59,288 nt of DNA from Bryobacterales bacterium (GTDB lineage Bacteria; Acidobacteriota; Terriglobia; Bryobacterales; UBA6623). Every line of letters starts with the position of its first letter. Positions within the stretch are counted from its first letter, which is position 1. This document shows, piece after piece, positions 53,172 through 59,288 of this stretch. Below the pieces are notes generated by a model. The model had not been told where the DNA came from, did no database searches, and worked only from the letters and a program-made list of their open reading frames with translations. The stretch is taken from the NCBI GenBank assembly GCA_028819255.1, contig JAPPMB010000036.1, forward strand, positions 1 through 59,288, written 5' to 3'. The position numbers and the translations under genes are program-made.

Positions 53172-55115
53172 CTAGGCACTTGCGTCGCGCGACTCGATGA
53201 GCGGCCTCACATGGTCGAGAAACTCCTCCATCGTCCTGGAGCCGGTGTCCCCCTTCTTCCGGTGGCGCACCGAGAGGGTGCCGGATTCGGCCTCGCGCTT
53301 CCCCACGACCAGCATGTACGGAATCTTCTGCAGCTGCGCCTCGCGGATCTTGAAGCCGATCTTCTCGCTGCGCCCGTCCACCTCAACGCGCAAGCCAGCC
53401 TTGCGCAACTCCTCCGCGACGGCTTCGGCATACTCGATCTGGTGGTCGGTGATCGGCAGGACCGCGGTCTGCACCGGCGCGAGCCAGAGCGGGAACGCTC
53501 CGGCGTAGTGCTCGATGAGTACGCCGAAGAAGCGCTCGACCGACCCCCACAGTGCCCTGTGGACCATCACCGGCGAGTGGGCCTTCCCGTCGGCGCCGAT
53601 GTATTCCAGCCCGAACCGGCGGGGAAGGTTGAAGTCGAACTGGATCGTCGACAGCTGCCAGGACCGCCCGATCGCGTCAACCATCTTGATGTCGATCTTG
53701 GGGCCGTAGAACGCGGCCTCGTCAGGCATGACACTGGCTTCGATTCCGCGTTTGCGCAAGGCCTCGAAGAGTCCGTCCTCCGCCAGCTTCCACTCTTCCG
53801 GCGTGCCGGCGTACTTCCCGCCCTTCCCGCCGTCCCACGTGGAAAGCTCCACCGTGAATTGCGAGAAGCCGAAGACCCGCAGCACCTCCATGCCAAAGTC
53901 CACGCACCCCAGAACCTCCGACTCGACCTGGTCGGGCGTGCAGAAGATGTGCGCGTCGTCCTGGGTGAATCCGCGCACGCGCAGAAGACCGTGCATGACG
54001 CCCGAGCGCTCGTAGCGGTAGACGGTGCCCAATTCCGCCAGGCGGACCGGCAGATCCCTGTAGCTGCGCAGCTGGTTCTTGTAGATCAGGATGTGGAACG
54101 GGCAGTTCATCGGCTTGAGCTGGTAGAGCGAGTCGTCCAGCTCCATGGGCTTGAACATGTCGTCCTTGTAGAATTCCGTGTGGCCGGAAGTCTGCCAGAG
54201 CCCGTGTCTGGCGACGTGGGGCGTGGAGACCAGGCCGTAGCCTCGAGCGACGAGCTGCTCGCGCAGCCAGTCCTCCATGACCCGCCGGACGGTCCCGCCC
54301 TTCGGATGCCAGAAGATCAGGCCCGGGCCGGCAAGCTCCTGGATGCTGAACAGATCAAGTTCCCGCCCCAGCTTGCGGTGGTCGCGCTTCTTCGCCTCCT
54401 CCAGACGGCGCAGATGCACCCTGAGGTCCTTCTTCGAGAAGAACGCCGTGCCGTAGACGCGCTGCAGGCGCTCCCGCTTCTCATCCCCCTTCCAGTACGC
54501 ACCCGCCACCGACAGCAGCTTGAACGCCTTGATGCGCCCCATCGAAGGCACGTGCGGGCCGCGGCAGAAGTCCGTGAACCGGTCCCCGGTCTTGTAGATC
54601 GAGACCTGAGGCTCGTCCGTCTTTTCCTCGACGAGCTCGCACTTCATGAACTCCCCCTGCCGCTTGTAATCGGCCAGAGCCTCCTCACGCGGGATCCAGA
54701 CGCGCTCGTTCTTGGGATCCTTCTTGGCGATCGCCCGCATGCGTGCCTCGATCTTCTCGAGGTCGGCCGGGGTGAACGGCGTCTCCCGCTGCATGTCGTA
54801 GAAGAACCCCTGCTTGGTCGGCGGGCCGACCCCCAGCTTGGTTTCCGGAAACAGCTCCAGCGTCGCCGCAGCCAGCAGGTGCGCTGCGGAATGCCGATAC
54901 ACCTCCAGCGCTTCTTCGTTCCGGCTTGTCAGAATCCGCACGCTGGCGTCGCCTTCGATGGGGGCCGACAGGTCCGTCAAGGTGCCGTCGATCTCGGCTA
55001 CGAGGGCAGCCCGGGCGAGGCCGGGGCTGATGCGCTCGGCGACCTCATGGGCGGTTGTCCCTGGCGGAACCCGCATCTGGCTGCCGTCGGGAAGGGTGAC
55101 TGCGATGTGCGACAT
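53172..55115 (-). CDS. thrS: Threonyl-tRNA synthetase
   Basis: A class II synthetase of 647 residues that charges tRNA-Thr. The TGS domain is at residues 1-63, and the editing domain starts with H75-x3-H79 ('YRHSAAHLLAAA'). The catalytic core has 'LKPMNCPFHILIYK' (zinc cysteine), motif 2 'YRYERSGVMHGLLRVRGFTQ' and 'VMVHRALWGSVERFFGVLIE' (motif 3). The C-terminal anticodon domain begins about 'LAPVQTAVLPIT'. The ATG gives the canonical start 'SHIAVTLPDGS'. infC and rpmI, frequent neighbours elsewhere, are absent. Confidence 0.97.
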   Translation of the reverse strand: MSHIAVTLPDGSQMRVPPGTTAHEVAERISPGLARAALVAEIDGTLTDLSAPIEGDASVRILTSRNEEALEVYRHSAAHLLAAATLELFPETKLGVGPPTKQGFFYDMQRETPFTPADLEKIEARMRAIAKKDPKNERVWIPREEALADYKRQGEFMKCELVEEKTDEPQVSIYKTGDRFTDFCRGPHVPSMGRIKAFKLLSVAGAYWKGDEKRERLQRVYGTAFFSKKDLRVHLRRLEEAKKRDHRKLGRELDLFSIQELAGPGLIFWHPKGGTVRRVMEDWLREQLVARGYGLVSTPHVARHGLWQTSGHTEFYKDDMFKPMELDDSLYQLKPMNCPFHILIYKNQLRSYRDLPVRLAELGTVYRYERSGVMHGLLRVRGFTQDDAHIFCTPDQVESEVLGCVDFGMEVLRVFGFSQFTVELSTWDGGKGGKYAGTPEEWKLAEDGLFEALRKRGIEASVMPDEAAFYGPKIDIKMVDAIGRSWQLSTIQFDFNLPRRFGLEYIGADGKAHSPVMVHRALWGSVERFFGVLIEHYAGAFPLWLAPVQTAVLPITDHQIEYAEAVAEELRKAGLRVEVDGRSEKIGFKIREAQLQKIPYMLVVGKREAESGTLSVRHRKKGDTGSRTMEEFLDHVRPLIESRDASA

Positions 55116-55849
55116 GTCCGGGATCGTGCCGGTGCCGCGACGCACCGGCGCTCACATTCCAGTATGGAACTTCCGGCGCCGACTGGCCGAATCCGCACTC
55201 GTCCGCTCCGGGCGGGACTTGCCGGAATCCTGCCAGTGTGACGCAGAGCCCGCGGCGGCCCGGGCGAGGCTGCAACGCGCTGATTCCGATGCAGCGCCGG
55301 TCCGACCGGAATCGCATCCATGCTGTACATTCGTTGGGGCGAGACTGGCCGGCCGGTCCGCGTCGAATGTGCCTTCCCCGGGGGCGCCGTCGGTTCGCCG
55401 TTCGGCCGCGGCGCCATGCGGTGCAGGCACATTGCGCCACTGGGCTCGGGCTTGCGTGCAGAGCACAGGCCACCACTGGAACTCGTGAACTCGACTCCGC
55501 TTCCTTCATCCCGAAGGCCGCCGCATGCCGCGGGCGGGAGACGGACCCGCCTGTGGGTGCTGGGTGGGTTGTCCCGGTGCAAGTTCATGACCGCGGTGAT
55601 CGAACGGGCGTGCGTGACGCCCGGACTTCGTTCAGGATTGAGCGGCAGGGAGAGCCCCGAGTCCGGCCCACCGACCGCGGGCGGCCGCCGACATCTCGCT
55701 GACGCCAGGCGGTTCCGGGCCCGGCTCAGAACCGGGATTCACGACCACGATCCGCCGGCAGCCCCCCGAGACGCGCCGGCGCCCGACGGTCGAGCGGATT
55801 GGCATGATCCGCGCGCGAGACCGGTCGTCAATCTGGGAACCACGCAAGG
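55116..55849. other. Intergenic, nothing recognised
   Basis: A 734-base gap between thrS and the metallophosphoesterase gene. All open frames have arginine- and proline-dominated composition typical of shadow reading in GC-rich DNA. No tRNA, T-box-like leader or terminator could be made out by eye. Confidence 0.5.
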
Positions 55850-56692
55850 ATGAGGCTGTGGGCGGTCTCGGACCTTCACCTGTCGAGCGTCGCAAACAGG
55901 GAAGCACTGGGATCTTTCCCCGTCCTCGGAGACGACTGGCTGATCCTCGCGGGAGACGTCGCCGACGGATACGGCGAGATCGACAGGTTCTTCGCCACGC
56001 TGGCGAGCAAGTGCGGTCAGGTCATTTGGGTTCCCGGAAACCACGAGCTGTGGACCCGTCCCGGAGAGCGCGGCGAGCTTCGCGGCGTCGCCTTGTACGA
56101 CCTGCTTGTTGACATTGCCCGCTCCCATCAGGTCATCACTCCGGAAGACCCGTTTCCGGTGTTTCCGCACCGCACCGGAGACGTCCTGATCGCTCCCCTT
56201 TTTGTGCATTACGACTACAGCTTTCGTCCGGCCCACGTCCCCGCACACGCCGTGATCAGTTGGGCTCGCAGGGACGGAACAGTCTGCGCTGACGAATACT
56301 ATCTGCACCCGGATCCCTTTCCGAGCAGCGCCGCCTGGTGCGATGCTCTGTGCCGGAAGACAGAGGCCCGGCTCGACGCGTGCCCGGCCGCTCTTCCCAA
56401 GGTGCTGGTCAACCACTACCCGCTAGAGGAGAGACTGGCCGTTCTGCCTCGGGTACCGCGATTCACTCCGTGGTGCGGAACAAAGCGCACTCACGGGTGG
56501 CACACCCGGTTCAACGCCCGCGCCGTGGTCTACGGCCACCTCCACATCCGAGGAACTTCCTGGCTTGACGGCGTCCCGTTTCAGGAAGTCTCGCTCGGCT
56601 ACCCTTCCCAGTGGCGCGGGGAGGCTGGCATGGCAGGCTATCTTCAGGAGGTCCAGCTCGCACCGGCGCGGCCCTCGGCGGCCGCCCCGTGA
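55850..56692 (+). CDS. Metallophosphoesterase, candidate PptH-like phosphopantetheinyl hydrolase
   Basis: A calcineurin-like phosphoesterase of 280 residues. The dimetal motifs are complete: 'SDLHL' (D8, H10), 'LAGDVADG' (D36), 'VPGNHELW' (N64, H65), 'VNHYPL' (H188) and 'YGHLHIRG' (H229, H231). It is followed at 111 bases by an Sfp-type phosphopantetheinyl transferase. In mycobacteria the same pair encodes PptT and PptH, where PptH removes 4'-phosphopantetheine from carrier proteins. The same role here is an inference from neighbourhood. It could also be a general phosphodiesterase. Confidence 0.85.
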   Translation: MRLWAVSDLHLSSVANREALGSFPVLGDDWLILAGDVADGYGEIDRFFATLASKCGQVIWVPGNHELWTRPGERGELRGVALYDLLVDIARSHQVITPEDPFPVFPHRTGDVLIAPLFVHYDYSFRPAHVPAHAVISWARRDGTVCADEYYLHPDPFPSSAAWCDALCRKTEARLDACPAALPKVLVNHYPLEERLAVLPRVPRFTPWCGTKRTHGWHTRFNARAVVYGHLHIRGTSWLDGVPFQEVSLGYPSQWRGEAGMAGYLQEVQLAPARPSAAAP

Positions 56693-56803
56693 AATCCGTT
56701 GCGCGGGGTCCGGGGGCGATGTGCGCGATCGCAGTGCCCGCGGGCCGCGTTTGGAAGCGCAGCTGCGATGCATCCCGGGCCCTTGGGCCATCGAGGCACG
56801 AGA

Positions 56804-57535
56804 ATGTCAGTCCTAGGAATGTGTCCGTGGTGCGGCGAATACAGGGTCATTCGAGGCGTCCGCGTCCTCCATGTGAACCTGACTCCGAACGCCGCCTTTG
56901 AGCAGGCCGCCTTCGAGCTGCTCGATGCCAGTGAGCGAAGTCGCCTGAGTCGATTCAGGGTGGCTCGGCCGCGCACCCAGTATTCCCTGTGCCGCGCGGC
57001 CCTGCGCCTGGCGCTTTGCAAGGCGATCGGGTGCAGCAACCGCGAGCTCTCGTTTGAATTCCGCGAGCACGGCAAGCCCTTTGCCAGGGTCGGCGGGAAT
57101 GAAGCCGCAATCCAGTTCAACGTCAGCCACAGCGGAACGCACGGCCTGATCGCAGTCGGAGGGGAAGGACGGCTCGGAATCGATACCGAGGTCCGGGATG
57201 GGCGGCGTGACCTGGTGGGCATCAGCGAGGCCGTCTACGGGCCGAACGAGCGGGCGGCGATCGAGCGGGCGACTGGAGAGGACAGGACGGTTCTGTTCTA
57301 CAGGCTTTGGGCGATGAAGGAGGCTCTGATCAAGGCTCTCGGGACGGGCTTCTCCCTGAACCCATCTCGGTTCGAGGTCCCTGCAGAGATGCTGGAGGGA
57401 GCGCTCTCCGGGACGTTTCGGTTCCCGCATGTTCCCGGCGTCCGATGGCATCTGCAGGATCTGAGCGAGGGGCGTTTTGCCGCAGCCATCGCCTTCGAGA
57501 TCCGTGCCCAGAGCCGCCCTGCGGGCTCCCGCTGA
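56804..57535 (+). CDS. Sfp-type 4'-phosphopantetheinyl transferase
   Basis: It activates acyl-, peptidyl- or aryl-carrier proteins by transferring 4'-phosphopantetheine from CoA to a serine. The 243-residue protein is a pseudo-dimer with 'REHGKPF' (89-93), 'FNVSHSGTHGLIAVGG' (105-120), 'GIDTE' with D127 and E129 for Mg2+, and 'WAMKEALIKALGTGFSLNP' (W169, K172, E173, K177). Its larger, Sfp-like size suggests service to PKS, NRPS or other secondary carrier proteins. None is in this window. The ATG is preceded by GAGG at seven bases. The N-terminal 'MCPWCGEY' is unusual for the family. Confidence 0.92.
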   Translation: MSVLGMCPWCGEYRVIRGVRVLHVNLTPNAAFEQAAFELLDASERSRLSRFRVARPRTQYSLCRAALRLALCKAIGCSNRELSFEFREHGKPFARVGGNEAAIQFNVSHSGTHGLIAVGGEGRLGIDTEVRDGRRDLVGISEAVYGPNERAAIERATGEDRTVLFYRLWAMKEALIKALGTGFSLNPSRFEVPAEMLEGALSGTFRFPHVPGVRWHLQDLSEGRFAAAIAFEIRAQSRPAGSR

Positions 57536-58023
57536 GCCGCCTCCCAGTTTGCGGGTGCCCGCGAAAGAAGGTTCGGAGGGATCCGGTGCCGACAGCCCGT
57601 TTCGGCGCCACGGATCGCTGACGGCCCCACTTGGGAGTCCGAAGGTCGCCTTCCGGTCTCGGGGTCTGCATCGAGGATTAAGAGTCCCAGGTTTGCGGGA
57701 ACCTGCCTTGACTCGGGCGCACGGATCCGGACGCAGGACTATTCGGTTCTCTCTGGAACGACGCGATTGGGAGTGGGCTGTTGACGGAATTCGACAAACC
57801 AGTCCCGAGCGTGCGGGAACGCGGAGAGTGAGTGCCTTGGCCTCGCGGCATGGCAAGTTGCGGTGCGGCCGGTGCACTTCAGAGAGGCGGCGCGCTCGAA
57901 CGCGCTGATGCGGACACAGCATTGCCTGGAGCCGCAGGTCCTGCGGCATGAGGGCCGCATCCGGGAATCCTCATCGTCACGCGCCTCCGGCTGTCAGCGG
58001 ATCCCAAGTGCCTCGGTTGACGG
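57536..58023. other. Intergenic, nothing recognised
   Basis: A 488-base convergent gap between the phosphopantetheinyl transferase and the DUF4268 gene. No gene, RNA or strong hairpin with a T-run was seen. Confidence 0.5.
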
Positions 58024-58980
58024 CTACTCGGAATCCGCTTCAAGCCGAGAATCAAGTCCCCTGACGTGTGGGTCGAAAACCTGCTTCATCGCTGCTGCGG
58101 CGTGGTTGAGTTCACGCAGCCTCGCCGGGTCGACTTCACCCTGATAGTTGGCGTCGACCCTGTAGAGGATGGCCCATCGGCCCGCAGCCACAGTCGTGTC
58201 CCACTCAAGGGTCTTAGGAAGATCTGCGTCAGAGAACGCCTCATCGATCTTTTCTCGGCTCGCAGCCAATACCTTCAATGCCCCTGTCCATCTGCCAACG
58301 CTGTTGGTTAGGACGACACGGCATTCTTGGCGGTTGACTGCGACCCGGTAGAGCAGCCCTTGTCCTCTCGCAGGCGTGTGATTTAGTCCGTTCTTGTTCG
58401 GCGCGAGATCCCTGAATGGCGAGTCGATTCCTTCCTCCCGTGCTTGGGCGAACAGAGCGGCCATGAAGTCACGCTTCTGGCGCTGAGCCGGTGTAAGGTC
58501 CGGATCCGCCATTTCGTCTTCCATCGCGTCCTCGGACGGCGCAGCGACGCCTGTGAACAGCGGGGCTGGAAGGGAATCGCCGATCCTGATAGCTTGCACG
58601 GTGACCATCCAGACCTGTCCTAGGCCGCGATCGTTCAACGTCTCGACCGCCTTGACGTGCTCCGGCCTCGCCTCCTCCGCGATCCAGATCGCTCGCTGGA
58701 TCTCTCGCTGCGAGAGATAGGTGACAAGTTGGCCCAGGTGGCGATGGTCGGTCCTGCCGAACTGGTTCTCGATGACAACTTCACCGAAGTTGGTTTCCGC
58801 CACCAGGTCGATTCTGAAGTCGCCGGCACCGACCTCGCGTTGGGGATTATTCAGCCCCAGCCCGAGCACCTTGTCCAGTTCGCCGATGTGCGACTCGAGC
58901 CACGGCGTGAAGTGTGTGCTCTCGGTTTGCCAGACTTTCTTGATCGCCACAGGCTCAATGGATCCGACTTCCAACGGCAT
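58024..58980 (-). CDS. DUF4268 protein with N-terminal PD-(D/E)xK-like nuclease region
   Basis: A 318-residue protein. Residues of about 25-95 resemble a restriction-endonuclease-like core: 'ELDKVLGLGLNNPQREVGAG', 'DFRIDLVAETNFGEVVIENQ' (D58; E71-N-Q73, with Q where K is usual) and 'RTDHRHLGQLVTYLS'. The C-terminal half, from about 'RQKRDFMAALFAQARE', is DUF4268, which is often found in isolated proteins near restriction or defence genes. GAGG upstream supports the ATG. It stands alone here, so a defence role is only a guess. Confidence 0.75.
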   Translation of the reverse strand: MPLEVGSIEPVAIKKVWQTESTHFTPWLESHIGELDKVLGLGLNNPQREVGAGDFRIDLVAETNFGEVVIENQFGRTDHRHLGQLVTYLSQREIQRAIWIAEEARPEHVKAVETLNDRGLGQVWMVTVQAIRIGDSLPAPLFTGVAAPSEDAMEDEMADPDLTPAQRQKRDFMAALFAQAREEGIDSPFRDLAPNKNGLNHTPARGQGLLYRVAVNRQECRVVLTNSVGRWTGALKVLAASREKIDEAFSDADLPKTLEWDTTVAAGRWAILYRVDANYQGEVDPARLRELNHAAAAMKQVFDPHVRGLDSRLEADSE

Positions 58981-59288
58981 GTGCGCCTCAATGGCTCGAT
59001 GCCCACCCTAGCACCTAAGTGCAACCGGCGCCGCAGACCATCGCCAACAGTCACTGAACCTTGCTTGGCAACACGTTTTCGTGGACGGTGGAGCGGGCGC
59101 TCACAACTTGCGTGCGTGCGGGACTGCCTTGGTGCTTGGACCTGAGGGTGCCCATGGTAGCGGGGCCGCTTGCTCGCCAATCTGTTCGAAGACGGCGCCG
59201 AATACGCCAATGCCCACTCGTCGCCCTGCCTATTCCGAAGTTCCCCCAGGGATCAAGTCGGAAGTATCTGATTACAAAGGCGTTTAGG
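58981..59288. other. Right end of window, no gene seen
   Basis: The last 308 bases contain no supported gene. A short plus-strand frame ending at 59287 has no family resemblance. Confidence 0.45.

Noticed and set aside
55146..55849. A possible T-box or ribosomal-protein leader near thrS
   Set aside because: The gap lies upstream of thrS on its strand, but no T-box sequence, specifier loop or terminator/antiterminator could be recognised by eye.
1..59288. CRISPR arrays, rRNA operons or an integrated prophage
   Set aside because: No spaced direct repeats, rRNA-like sequence or phage structural genes were seen. Only a transposase fragment indicates mobile DNA.

Overview
The window is high-GC bacterial DNA with dense, short-spaced operons. 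Many stop/start overlaps are of the ATGA, GTGA or TTGA type. The protein set points to Acidobacteriota (inference): a very long TonB-dependent receptor with an N-terminal Cna/carboxypeptidase-regulatory domain, a TPR protein coupled to a CRTAC1/ASPIC-UnbV protein, ThuA, DUF3604, DUF5060 and sulfatase secreted proteins, paired M16 peptidases, and xylose-isomerase-like TIM barrels. No rRNA or tRNA gene and no CRISPR array was seen, so the class cannot be fixed. The first 80 bases are homopolymer-rich and look like a poor contig end.

Left part (0-35 kb) is mostly ordinary housekeeping and cell-envelope content. It holds a 5'-truncated nucleoside hydrolase, a class II copper nitrite reductase (nirK), a broken CHAD protein, a glutaredoxin-like protein, and a DUF58/BatA-like/VWA membrane operon. 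Then come metF, an active/inactive M16 peptidase pair, an NRAMP-fold transporter lacking the canonical metal motifs, pyrE, a secreted sulfatase, a third M16 peptidase, a DUF3604 protein, an amidase and a DUF5060 glycosidase-like protein. After these follow tilS-ftsH, ssb, a YncE-like propeller protein with larB, ThuA, an OmpR-type two-component system, and a secreted sugar isomerase-like protein.

Middle part (35-52 kb) is plastic. An AT-richer block carries sugar-metabolism genes (two TIM-barrel isomerase-like proteins and a Gfo/Idh/MocA oxidoreductase). It is surrounded by decayed pieces of a TonB receptor, an ASPIC/UnbV protein, a transposase and a TPR protein. Three toxin-antitoxin-like pairs lie here: hicB-hicA, vapB with a frameshifted vapC, and a nucleotidyltransferase with a conserved partner. 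An intact TonB receptor has a perfect 21-bp palindrome just upstream. A TPR/CRTAC1 operon, a LOG-type protein, and an orphan LytTR response regulator with a degenerate copy of its tail nearby complete the region.

Right part (53-59 kb) holds thrS, a metallophosphoesterase next to an Sfp-type phosphopantetheinyl transferase (an arrangement like mycobacterial PptH/PptT), and a DUF4268 nuclease-like protein.

A recurring signal is a TANNNT -10-like hexamer 5-11 bases before the start codon of first genes, without a Shine-Dalgarno sequence. Internal operon genes instead have purine-rich ribosome sites. This suggests widespread leaderless transcripts and was used to choose several starts.
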